A stretch of DNA of 64,000 nt from Entonaema liquescens (taxonomy: Eukaryota > Ascomycota > Sordariomycetes > Xylariales > Xylariaceae), in contig CADCSX010000003.1 in the NCBI GenBank assembly GCA_902805475.1, positions 558,001 through 622,000 on the forward strand, written 5' to 3'. The position numbers and the translations under genes are program-made. Shown here piece after piece: positions 12,458-23,024 of this stretch (positions are counted from its first letter, which is position 1; each line of letters starts with the position of its first letter). The notes under the pieces were generated by a model. The model did not search any database. It saw only the letters and a program-made list of their open reading frames with translations, and was not told where the DNA came from.

Positions 12458-13576
12458 TAGTCCAGAATATGTGAAGTGCTGGCGAGCAGCCAACGAGCAG
12501 CACAATAAAACTTTCGACAACACTATTTGGATATTAACATAAACAAGAAGCCCATTCGCTATATGATTAAAGGTTTATTTAAACTTACGTGATAAGTAGG
12601 GCATTGGCAAAATTGGTGGAAGTGCCATTTGACTGTGCAGGTTGGAAGTATAACCCCAATGCGCTCGCAGCGATCGCCCTGTTCGCATTAGAAAGCAGTT
12701 ATAAAGTTCGACCAACTGATTCAGTGGATGGGTCGGCTTGACTTACAGAAGGCCCGTCATGAATACCAGCACTAGCCCTATCTTTCTACGGAGTGGCAGT
12801 TTCAGCTTGTTGAGAACTGGCAACGGAAGCACAAACATAACCAAGTCCATAGTGAGTGATACAGAGCCACGCGATATGCAACCGTCAGCCATGGCAGTAA
12901 CACACTTGTATAAGAAAGGCACTGCCACGGTGTGAAGCTGTGGGCTACACAAGACAGAGGCATATGTCGCCGTGGCTAGAAATCCCACTATACCGAAGAC
13001 AATCAGGAACTGACATGTCCGTCGTAACCATTTTTCAACACCAAATGGTCGGATAAAAAGAAACAGTAAAGGCAGCTTTGCAGCGCACATGACAACATGT
13101 GCCGAGAAAATTCCTAAGGTACAGAGCTAGAAGGTTCCAAGGGAATTAGCAACGGCTATTCTGCTATGTGTCGATATAAATGTGACATACTATCGTTATG
13201 TCTTCGATCGTTACAGTTGGAGGATCCGAATTTAATGCTGAGGAACTGGGTATTAGTATATTTCATAAATAGTAAGAGACGATACAAGAGCAAAGCCTTA
13301 CCTGAGATCAAATAGTAAAAAGGCAACGGAATTCAGGACTAGGAAGATAAGTCCGACAACACTCAAATCTACCGAGAAAATCATTAGCTTTAGAGTGTAC
13401 CGATGAGGAAATTATGATTTAGCCAACCTATGGTCATCTATGTAAATTCTTTTCGAATAGTTAAAGTTAGACCAAAAGCGTATCCCGATGACTGTCGCTG
13501 CGGCTGCACAGAGAGTTACCGCCGTATCTAGGAAGCCACTGGTCTTTAGCGCACTTCGCTGTACAACGGCTTCCAT

Positions 13577-14076
13577 CTTCTTCAGATGCTCAGGCGAACC
13601 TCAGGTCGATTCAGTTGTCAGTTCGAAAGGCAATTTGTTGAATGGTCGAGTGTGAAGATAAGAGAAGAGTGACAGCGAAATGGACGCCACGTAGTTTTGA
13701 ACAAATAATCTTTAACTGAACCTCCCAATTGCATATACGATCGTCGACAATACCGCCGAGTCCTTCAATCTTGCTGATACAGCCACCCCCTCACAATGCC
13801 ATCTTACCATACCGCCTCTGTATTTAGTTGTTGCTGTCGTTACACAGTGAAGCAATCCTTCTACAAGTAGTGTGCACAAACAGCCACCCATCTAATAGCG
13901 GGGAGAGCAGGAAACAGGGTCAAGTAGACGCCCCTTAGTTCTCGGAGGTCAGAGTGCCCGAAGGGTCTCTCTTCCCACATAAGTAACTAGCCTTAAATAT
14001 CTGATCGAAAGACCAAGATAACTCACTTACCGTAAATCATAGTCAAGTTCTAGTATTACACTATCTACCTTAAAGG
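13577..14076. promoter_or_regulatory. Shared 5' region of the SAT4 gene (-) and the tryptophanase-prenyltransferase gene (+)
   Basis: This 500-bp stretch separates two genes read in opposite directions, so it must contain both promoters. Such divergent spacing is common in fungal gene clusters and may once have allowed co-regulation. I see no unmistakable TATA box or zinc-cluster binding site, so the regulatory role rests on position only. Confidence 0.4.
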
Positions 14077-16957
14077 ATGGCTTCTTTCATCCCTCGGATT
14101 AATATCCCTTCTCCGCCATCCCATCATAGCGTGGTTGTGAGGTCTCTCCCAACACTCTCGGCAAAGGATCGAGAAGCTATTCTTAAAGATGTCGAGTACA
14201 ATATCTTCAACTTTCCTGCTGGCCTTCTTACTTGTGACTTCTTGACAGACTCCGGAACCTCTGCGATGACAGATGTACAATGGGCTGCTTGTAAGAAGTG
14301 ATTCCACTTACCTTGTCACTATTTCTTTACCCTTTTAAGACCATTTAGGGGCAGCTGAGGCGAAACATTAAGGCTGACAAGAATTACTTGTAGTAATGAG
14401 AGGCGACGAAAGTTACGGTCGCAACTGGGGCTACTATTGCCTTCTGGATGCTTTCAGGGATATCTTTGAGCGCGGGAGTAACCGGAGACGCATCTTTGAG
14501 ACGGTTGTGATGGGGACGGCCGACGTTGAGTTTTACCGCAATGAGATCTTGAAGCCATTCGAAGGCGGGTTCGTCAATGGTGGAACGCACCAGCTCCAAC
14601 GACCCAACTTCTTCATCGTCCCCCAAGGGCGCTGCGCGGAAACCTTACTGTTTTCATCCATGAGGGATAAGATTTCTCATGTCGAAAACCCAGCTCCCAT
14701 CATCGTCAGCAATGGGTTCTTTGACACCACTGCTGCTAATGCCACGGTAGCAGGGTTCGAACTCCAGACGTTCACTCAACCAGGATTAAATGACAAGTTT
14801 CCCTCGGAACTGATTGGAAAGAAGAATTTCTTCAAAGGAAACATGGACCTTGCTGCGTTGGAGTTGTTCTTGAACAAGTCGAGCCATGCGGCTCTAATCC
14901 TAATAACTATTACAAACAACTGGGCTGCCGCACAACCAGTTTCAATGGCAAACATCCGGGGTGTAGCATCACTAGCGAAACGTCACGGAATCCCCCTATT
15001 CTTTGACGCTTGTCGGTTCGCGGAAAATGCCTTTTTCATTCATCAATATGAACAGGGATACTCAAACGTACCAGTTGCAGAAATAATTCGGGAAATGTTC
15101 TCCTATGCTGACGGCTTTACTATTAGTCTGAAGAAGGACGGACTGGCCAATATGGGTGGTGTTTTGTGCTTCCACGACGAAAGGATATTTTCTAAACAAT
15201 TTGAAGGTATTGGGCTTATGATGAAAGAGAGACAGCTTCTCTGGTATGGAAACGACGCATACGGTGGCAGTAAGTAACCACGATTCTTGAAGCAGAGAAC
15301 ATGGTCAAGTACTTATATCAATGTGTATCAAGTGAGCGGTCGTGATTTGATGGCAGCTACAGCTGGCATCTACGAGACAACAAAGCTATCGTATCTCCGA
15401 AAGCGAGTTTCGCAAGTCCAATCTTTCGCACAGAAGCTCCATGCCAGTGGGGTCGCTACATTATCGCCGCCTGGCGGTCATGCTATCTACCTTGACATGG
15501 ATGAGTTTTTCTATGGCTGCAATAGGGAACCAGAGGACTTCGCTTCTGTTGGCCTTACATTAGAGCTGATTAAGGAGTACGGTATCCGCGCTATCGAAGC
15601 TGGGCCTTTCGCATGGGAATGGGATAAGAAGTCAGCCGAGGAACGCAAGAAGATTCCAAACCTAGTTCGCTTCGCCTTACCACGGCATGTCCTTTCCGAT
15701 GAGCATATCGATTATGCCGTTGCTGCTATCAAGGAGTTATATAAGAGGAGGCATACTATACCAAATGTGGTGATCACAAGAGGCATGGAAATGCGAGTTA
15801 GACATTTCCAAGCCGCAATGCAGCCGGTGTCTCCGGGCCGAATTGATAGGAGTTATGTCGCAGAGGCTACTCGGCAGCTATCAGATGTTTCTCGGGCAGT
15901 TGGTCTGGACAACGAGGCTAAAAAGACACTGGTTACTGCGTTGACAGTAGCGGGAGGGGACTGGGGTCAGGCCCCTATTCCACTAAAGCTTAACGAATCA
16001 GCTTGGGTATCTAATGCCAGCAACGACCATTCACCCGTGGAATACTCCCTTGCCCTCAGCCAGAAAACTGGGAGTGCTGAGCTGAGATTTCTGATAGAAG
16101 CACAACCCGCGGGGAATAGCCTAGCACAACTTCAAGAGAGCTCTCTACAGCTAAACGAAACGATTTTGGCAGAATATGGCGCATCAATTTCACTTGACCA
16201 CTTTAACCTCGTTCGGGACATTTTCATGCCTTTACAGGCCGAAGGGTCATTAGCCGCATGGCACAGCTTTGCCGTCTCAAACGCAAAAGGGAAGTGGAAG
16301 ATTTATCTGAATCCCCTTGCCTCCGGGCAAGGCCGAACCAAGTCGCTTGATACTACCCGCGAGGCCTTCGAACGCCTTGGACTAGCCAGTCCATGGACGC
16401 TTCTAGAGAGCATACTCTCCCCAAACGACTACGTCGTCTATTTCTCGCTCGGCTTATCTCCAGATCTTGAAGACGCCGAAGTAAAGGCATACATCGCGCA
16501 CCCGGGCGCCTCAGCGGCACAGATTGCACAGAAGCATGTAGCGATCTGCCCGGAGGCCTCAGCGTACGAAATTCAACATTTCTGTGCTTCGCTGTCCGGA
16601 GGGTCTCTTGGCCCCTATACCGGCAAGCCTCTCAGATCATGTTTCGCCTTCAAACGAAGCAACCCGAAGGTCACGCGGACTGTTCTCTTCCCTATGGATA
16701 ATTATTCGGAAAATGATGAGGAGGCTCAGGAGCGTATCGAGAATTACATGCACGACATACACGCACCTCTCCTCTATCGCGAGAGGTATAGGAAAGCGAT
16801 TAGTGCTATACAGAGGAGACCGCTGGCTGCTGGCCGCGGGATTCATAGCTGGGTTAGCCTGAAGCAAAGCCCGGATGGGACACGGTCTAATACGTATTAC
16901 CTCTCGCCGGAATTCTTCGGTCCTCTTCAAGACGACTTCGAAAACGGTGGCCTCTAA
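14077..16957 (+). CDS. Tryptophanase-aromatic prenyltransferase fusion protein (TnaA-ABBA PT)
   Basis: Exons 14077-14290, 14394-15269 and 15333-16957 splice cleanly (GTAAGA...TAG, GTAAGT...AAG) into 904 codons with no break. Residues about 1-525 are a beta-eliminating lyase: FLTDSGTSAMTDVQW, DESY (active-site Tyr79), VPQGR, QPVSMAN, the PLP-lysine motif SLKKDG (Lys319) and RFALPR. His521 in VRHF matches the tryptophanase His (E. coli His463), where tyrosine phenol-lyase has Phe, so tryptophan-type substrates are favoured. Residues about 530-904 are an ABBA-barrel indole prenyltransferase: RFLIEAQ, KIYLNP, YFSLGLS, KAYIAH, HSWVSLK and TYYLSPEFF. Its length (about 375 aa) and motifs match bacterial enzymes such as IptA, CymD and LtxC rather than the longer classical fungal DMATS. 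Likely chemistry (inference): prenylation of tryptophan, then cleavage to prenylindole, pyruvate and ammonia. No signal peptide or membrane segment, so probably cytosolic. About 40 extra residues lie between DESY and VPQGR compared with bacterial tryptophanases. Confidence 0.9.
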
Positions 16958-17646
16958 GGTCATTCACTTTCGGGGCTTAACGACAGCGGACGGTAAGAGA
17001 GACACTACCAGCGCGCCAACTTAACTTGGTAGACTAGAATCTATATTATGTGTACGTATAATATTGATAGTAGTAGAAAAGGATAGTGTTTTCGAATAGC
17101 TTTTATAGTTACCTTGTTTTGGTTTACAAAGGGTTATTTTGTTGTTTTTCTTATTTATAGAAACTTATTCGAGTTGAATGATAACTTCCCTCATCGATTA
17201 AGGCGTGTTTATTAATGGTAGGTAATTGACTGAAATAACTTTTAAGTGATATAATATACCCCTATATTCAGTTATATAAGATTGTGAGTCAAAGATTATG
17301 AATATTTCTAAGGCTATAACTTTACATATATTTGTATTCTTTGAACAGGTAACTTAGGTACTCAATCGATCTGTTTAACTAAGTATATTCTCTTCGGTCA
17401 ATTAGGTAGTATTTCTCTCTCGATGCCAACTCAGCTGCTTCTATTTGAGATGAACTATCACAATTAAGATGACGATAATGTGATTTTGACTCCTGCAGTA
17501 GCAACTTTCGAGGGCCATAGCTTAGAAATGTCTCTATAGAGAGTCCCTTCTATTACAGTGCATGTGTACGGAGATATGTAGGATATCGAGTTGTATTTGT
17601 AAGAGGTAGGTAGGTAGGTATGTGAAAAGGGAAACAAAAAAAAAAT
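16958..17646. other. Intergenic, AT-rich
   Basis: No gene seen. This is the 3' flank of the fusion gene, AT-leaning, with a short GTAG/GTAGGTAGGTAGG microsatellite at about 17605-17620 just before the tRNA terminator. Confidence 0.5.
17636..17645 (-). terminator. RNA polymerase III terminator of the tRNA gene
   Basis: A run of ten A on the plus strand (T10 on the transcribed minus strand) starts two bases past the tRNA 3' end, as expected for Pol III termination. Confidence 0.8.
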
Positions 17647-17734
17647 CACCGTACCCCGGACTCGAACCGAGAATCTTCGGCTTATTGACTTGTGCAATAG
17701 AAGGCCGACGAGTTAACCATTTCTCTAGTACGGC
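17647..17734 (-). tRNA. tRNA-Arg (anticodon TCT) with a 15-nt intron
   Basis: On the minus strand the gene begins GCCGTAC and ends GTACGGT plus discriminator G, pairing over 7 bp with one G-U. The D arm has a GAG/CTC stem with GG in the loop. The anticodon stem TCGGC/GCCGA encloses 22 nt, which is a 7-nt loop (C T TCT A ... A) plus an intron of 15 nt at the canonical position 37/38. The T arm is CTCGG-TTCGAGT-CCGGG. Total 88 nt = 73 + 15. TCT reads AGA (Arg). Confidence 0.85.
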
Positions 17735-18414
17735 ATTTACAACACGACCACTTGCTGGAAGTCGTAGTTGCCGTTGCTTGTTGCTACCGGCATTTGTTAA
17801 AATAACTTTTGTACTAATTAGTTGCTATGGGTAAAGATAAGAACTTGCCTATTGAAACAAACTTGAGATATGTGTGCTACTATCTGTAGGTAGTTACATA
17901 TAGGTAGGTAGCTACCAGTGGATAAGAAACTCTATCGGATTTAATCCAGACATATGCGTAGCATTGGTGATTAAGGTCTTCAGTATAGAAAGTTGTACAG
18001 AATTCCCTTCGACAATTTAATTTTTTGATTGCCTGAAGTATCTTATTATTCTCTTCCTGTGCTTTTATTACCTCAGCAAAATTAAACGCGATCTTTCTAT
18101 TCTGTGTCTTTCCCGAGACACATATGCATAGGAGTGAGTCTGACGTCACATCAGTTAACTCCGAAAAAGTACCGGCGCAGCTGCGCCGTTGAAAGTTGCG
18201 CCATTGGATGCAACTATCAATTCCCACCTGCGATGGGGTGTACCTCCTAACGTAACAACTCCAATTCAACTTTTTAAGGTTTACATCCTATATCCAACTC
18301 CATAATTTATACAATACTATTATTATACTTTTCTCTTTATATGTAGCAACCAATATTGTGCCTTATTAAATATATTTTGGATACTAGATATTCTCATACA
18401 CTTACACTGCTACC
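17735..18414. other. Intergenic with an unsupported minus-strand ORF
   Basis: A 129-codon open frame (17880-18269, minus) lacks an ATG and has no motif I recognise, apart from a hydrophilic stretch (AEVIKAQEENNKILQAIKKL) reminiscent of coiled-coil protein. It may be a remnant, and I do not call it a gene. The 5' flank of the zinc-finger gene lies at the right end. Confidence 0.4.
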
Positions 18415-20694
18415 ATGGGGTTGTCAAGGGCTACAAGCGATAGCATAAGCACTAGAAGAACGGTATTCGAAACAGGCTCGAAGTTTGCTGGTGAAGAAAA
18501 CAATAGCCTAATAAGACATGAAGATAGCTTGCTCGAACTGGACGGTGAGCAAATATGTTACGGTCCATGGGATGACTGGAACTTGTTTGCTCGTTTGACA
18601 AGTAACGATATTAACCGTGAATCTATCATGGAAGAATATATCAATTATTTAGCTGGCTTGTTTAAACAGCTTCCTGGGGTATACAAGGTAGTTTCGATTC
18701 ATTCTTTTATTTACTTACCGGATATCCTAATACCCCTGTTCAGCCCCCAAGCCGCCCAACCGGATTGCGATTATCAGCGTATGAAGATGAAGACGAAACT
18801 GAGAGGTGTATATCACCATGCCCTAGCTTAACGGATGATTCGACGCTATCAAGCGCTCCATCGTGAGTTGGTAATATACTACATAAACCTATGGGGTTAT
18901 ACTAATCGCACGTCTTTAGACTAGCTAAGAGTCAGGGAAATCCAGCTCATAACTCATCTGCACGACGCCAGTCATTACTTCCATTAAAGTCGGGCCTATT
19001 ACTGAGACCCAACAAGAATCGAAGATATGGAGAGTTCAAAGACTTGAAGGCAATCCCCCCTCGGCCAACACATGTAAATCTCAAATACTCTCTACGTTGG
19101 AAGTCCAAATCCGAGAGATGCTCTGATCATTCCATTCCGCCAAGGCCTGTTGCGGCTAAGATGTTCGCTCCACCTAGAGTCAGAGCCAACATTCAAACAC
19201 AGCTTCGTGAATTGAGTGATTCTGAATCCCTTGATTCTGAAACTTCCACAGATATATCTTCAGACGATGACGACGGATATGACGTATTTGAAAATTTAAA
19301 CAATACAATCAGACAGGTGTTTTCGTCGAATAAGCAGCTTGCAGAGAGAGTGATCGACTACTTGCTGCAACTTCCTCCGGATCGCCGAGCAAGGGTCTAC
19401 GGATATGGGGGCATCTCATCCCACGGTGCCGACGACTTCCAAGAATCAAGTATCATAGTTGGCTATGGGGGGAGTTCTAGGCCTACAAAGCGAAAGCGTA
19501 TCGACGAAGCCTCCCCGGGCAATTCAAACCAAGGTCAGGAATTCGGAAGCGATGATCATGACGACCGGGTCCTTGTCGATCGTCGCCCCCCGGAAAAAGC
19601 GTCACCTCACAGAAGGTTTGCCTGCGGATATAATATCTTCGACAGGGTAACATATAGTCCGAGGAATACCAGAGGGAGGACTGCAACACGGTATAAATCA
19701 TGTGCCGGCCCTGGGTTCTCGTCCCTTAACCATTATAAGTTCGTTCACCTGATAATGCCTATCTAAATTATTCAAGCTGACTCGAGAAAAGGCGCCACTT
19801 AGAACGCGTCCATACCTTGCACCAATGTTCCCGCTGTGGGCTTATTTATGACTTATCCGGAGACTTGCAAACACATTTGGCGCAAGATCCAAGATGTGAC
19901 AAATCGGATTTTGAGGAAGAACGCGGCCTGTCTCAGGCCATATGGGATAAAGTCAAGGGTATTTTTAGGAGAAGACGCAAGGCCAAAGATGAGCCTACTG
20001 ATGAAGAAAGATGGTTCCGTGTCTGGGATGTCCTCTTTCCTGAGGCTCAGAGGCCTCCAACAGCATGTGAGCCGTCTCCAGACATGATTGAACTTGTCCA
20101 TCACTGATTGAAGACAACTTCTAAAATTGCTCAAACTTACACTGATTATCCAAATACGTAGACTTTGAGGAGCCACAGATACATGGCGCATACCAAGCGA
20201 GAGTCTTGGAGGTTTTCGATTTTCTCTTAGCCGATCGGCCTCGACTAGCACCAGCCCGCAGCCATAGAGACGAAATCATGGAAGTATTGCGACAGGCTCT
20301 CCATGTTGCTGGCCAAGAACCAGAATTAGATCAGGAAGCCGATGGACCTAACATGATCTCACCACCAGCACAGGCTCCTTTACCAAACAGTAACACACCT
20401 GACCGGGATATCGAAGTGAACCAAATAAACATGTCGGAACCTCGCATTCCCGACGCAATCAATGCATATGCAGAAGTTCCGAGTCAACTCGTGGAGCCGA
20501 TATTCCAGGATAGTGAGCAAATAAATAATATGGACCTATTGGGGTTATTTGGTTCAATCTGCCCTGACATGGGCATCATTGGCAGCGATGGTAAGTGTCC
20601 CTAATATCTATAACACTGTGGTACTACCTAGTTACAGAAATTTCTAACAACTCTTCTAGACTATGATAGGTTATATCTGGACCCTCGGATATGA
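18415..20694 (+). CDS. C2H2-type zinc-finger domain protein (putative transcription regulator)
   Basis: Six exons: 18415-18687, 18744-18862, 18920-19742, 19787-20066, 20162-20590 and 20660-20694, giving 652 residues in a continuous frame. Most introns have good donors and branch sites. The fourth junction (19743-19786, donor GTTCAC) is the weak one and was chosen because it keeps the zinc-finger frame. An acidic, Ser-rich middle (ELSDSESLDSE, then DDDDG) is followed by a basic TKRKRID patch. A fungal double finger comes next: FACGYN..., CAGPGF..., HLERVH, then HQCSRCGLIYDLSGDLQTHL. The usual trailing motif (EERWFRVWDVLFPE) follows. This finger pair belongs to a large filamentous-fungal family of nuclear C2H2-like proteins whose targets are mostly unknown. 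It lies 1.5 kb downstream of the fusion gene, beyond the tRNA. A regulatory link to it is possible but unsupported. Confidence 0.75.
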
Positions 20695-23024
20695 GAATTT
20701 GTAACTGGGAATTTGTCTTTAAACAGTGGCTATCATATTCGTGAGGCCGATGGTGTGCGTAAGGTGGTTCGAATTGAACTGATCCTAAAGGCTATATCTT
20801 TGAAGAAGTTATGAATGATGAGTCCCAGGCTCAGTCCTGGTGTAATTTATCTGATATATAGTCGGGGCTCGGGTGGGTTTCAGGGAAGCCGAAAGAGATG
20901 TCCTAAGTAATGACGACGTACTCGGGCGCTATGATATTAAGCCGTTTGAGTCTTGCGAAATGGGCTGTGGTACTATCCGGTATTGCAGTTCCCGTCCCCA
21001 GCGTAACGTGCTACTATTCTTAGGATCGAGGTGGATCGACAGGCCGGAAGATCTTAGTTGTTCAACTATGCTATCATTCTTGGGCAACTGATGATTGAAC
21101 GAGACTCCTGAGGATCCTACCTGAGGCTGAGGCGACGAAGATCATAAGGCGTAACAATTCGAATACGATCCACCGATTTCAAAGGAATACATTTGATAAG
21201 GTCTAAATAGATGGAAAGCTGGGTATGTGATTTATCCCGAAGCTTCTATCATATGATGATTTACGTGAACTAACCCGTCGACCAGGGTCTTGGGTCCTCC
21301 GGGAGGGACGGATGTAAAGTGAAAGGGAGCCTCATCTATTTATCTATTTATCTATTTATACTACCACGAACGATGCAATATGCAATAATACCTCTAAATG
21401 GACGTATTATACGTGGGATCTTATTGCCACATCCTATCTACAGAGTATTTAGCTGTGGAAACGTCGGTGCGTTCTAGAACAGTTTTCTATTTTAAGAGTA
21501 CCTAACTAACCTAGCAGTAGGCATGATATCTTGATGATGTTACTTGCCAATCTCAACTCCATACTTTTAGTGTTATTCAGCGATTTTCATACAAATGGTC
21601 TTATGCTCATCGTTAATAGCTAGCACTGCCAACTTCTGTGTACGACGACTGATGATAAAAGTAGTATGATTGACTCTGTTGTGCTGGTCGAGCATTTGAG
21701 TCTTATTACGTTTTGTTTCGTTGATCCTGGATCCAATGACTTAGCTCCTTATGAGGATTTACTTAGAACCAATGGCGTGCAAAGAACTAGCGCTAATAGT
21801 TAGTTAAAACATGACGAGCATTATGAAACTTGAGTACATGTAATATGCATTGGTGATTGTGAAGTGCATATGTTTTCTTGGAAGGAATAAGTTGATCTGG
21901 TGTAACAGTTGTCAAGTGGAGAGTACCTACCTACTGTCATCACTTGTCTTCTCACAATTTCATTCGTTTAACAGCTGGCAGCTAAGAAGCTAACCTAAGG
22001 CAATTCGGTCCCATTGACATGGACCGTCACCCCATTCCTAAATTTATTCCAGAACACCCTGGACTCCCCAATTCCCAGGGAATGATTGTCGGCAGATCGT
22101 GCTTTTTGAATCCTTTCAACTTGCGGGGTCATTGAGGGTTGACATAACTCCTTTTCTAGTAGAATATCACGCATCTCCACTACTACGTAACTTTTTATTC
22201 GATCGCGTGGCTTTTTTATTCGTTATGCAAACGACGAATATCTGATCTCACCTACCTTCTGATATGACCTACTTTGCTTACATGCCGCCCTACCGCCTAT
22301 CCGCCCATCCGCCCATCCGCCCATCTGCCCATTCGGCTGAATGCCATCATTACTTCGGCGCCGCAAGCCGTTAAGCTAAGACACGGAACGTCACCATCCT
22401 ACCATTTCTCATCTAACAACTCTCATTGGACCTTGAGTTATGACCTTTGCATCGCTTATCTCAAGGAAACCGCGGAGATGTCTAGGTACCCAATTTGTTG
22501 CGTCTCCCAAGACATTCGAGTACAACAAACTTGGATACCTACTTCTAACATTTCAACGTATTTATGTTACGATAATGGAAAGCAAAGCAAAAATATGGGA
22601 TGAATGACTGGTTCCTCACAAATTCCTCGGTGATACTGCACATGGCCGATTGGTCTATCCGGCTGAATCTATGACCAGATGGGTCGGTTGGTCATATAAT
22701 ACCTACACTACATATGTAGTATACATATGTGATATTGGCTTGCTTACTTGCTTTTCCATGTACCGCCCCAATCTTACGTTGCACCAGTCACCCCCAGGGT
22801 CTCATCCAGTAATCCCAGGGTCTCATCAACCATCTACAGAGGTGGGGATCTCGTCTCAGCTGAAGCCTTACTGGGCAGTTGGATAGCCGGTCCCGGTATC
22901 TAAGTCGCCGCACGTTGCAGCCTGCCAGGTTAAAAGCGGCTCGCCCGCACCCCCTTACAGATTCGCTTTCGGATTTCGTTTCTGACCTTTTTTTCGCCTC
23001 TTGAATGGGCAACCCTGCACCAAC
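20695..23024. other. Intergenic, 2.3 kb, simple repeats only
   Basis: No supported gene. A 72-codon ORF at 20873-21091 has no recognisable feature. Simple sequence includes TCTATTTA repeats near 21335-21360 and a CCGCCCAT-type repeat near 22300-22335. The right end, pyrimidine-rich just before 23025, is the likely promoter and leader of the next gene. Confidence 0.5.

Larger units (their letters stand above)
10288..13576 (-). pseudogene. SAT4/rhodopsin-family integral membrane protein, split by a transposon and carrying a nonsense codon
   Basis: This is a fungal SAT4-type (rhodopsin-domain) seven-helix membrane protein of unknown biochemical role, often found in secondary-metabolite loci. 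Exons on the minus strand: 13576-13302, 13245-13191, 13126-12747, 12678-12589, then 12522-12458, where the reading frame runs into the inserted element and resumes at 10511-10288. All introns are GT-AG, and one has a perfect TACTAAT branch site. Family-like segments include FSAHVVMCAAKLPLLFLFIR, the helix with VMFVLPLPVLNKLKLPLRRK, and AIAASALGLYF. Removing the element plus one TA copy leaves 1,089 nt (363 codons) in one frame, which is the expected length. A TAA at 13412-13414 in the N-terminal exon is a second lesion, consistent with CAA to TAA. Start is the ATG at 13574-13576, with an in-frame TGA upstream. It is divergent from the tryptophanase-prenyltransferase gene, about 500 bp away. 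Confidence 0.85.

Noticed and set aside
13387..13426. GT-AG intron in SAT4 exon 1 that would remove the TAA
   Set aside because: Its 40-nt length shifts the frame, while the unspliced frame continues correctly on both sides of the TAA.
17880..18269. 129-codon minus-strand ORF
   Set aside because: No ATG at its start, no family resemblance, and no splice pattern linking it to a gene. The hydrophilic stretch alone is not enough.
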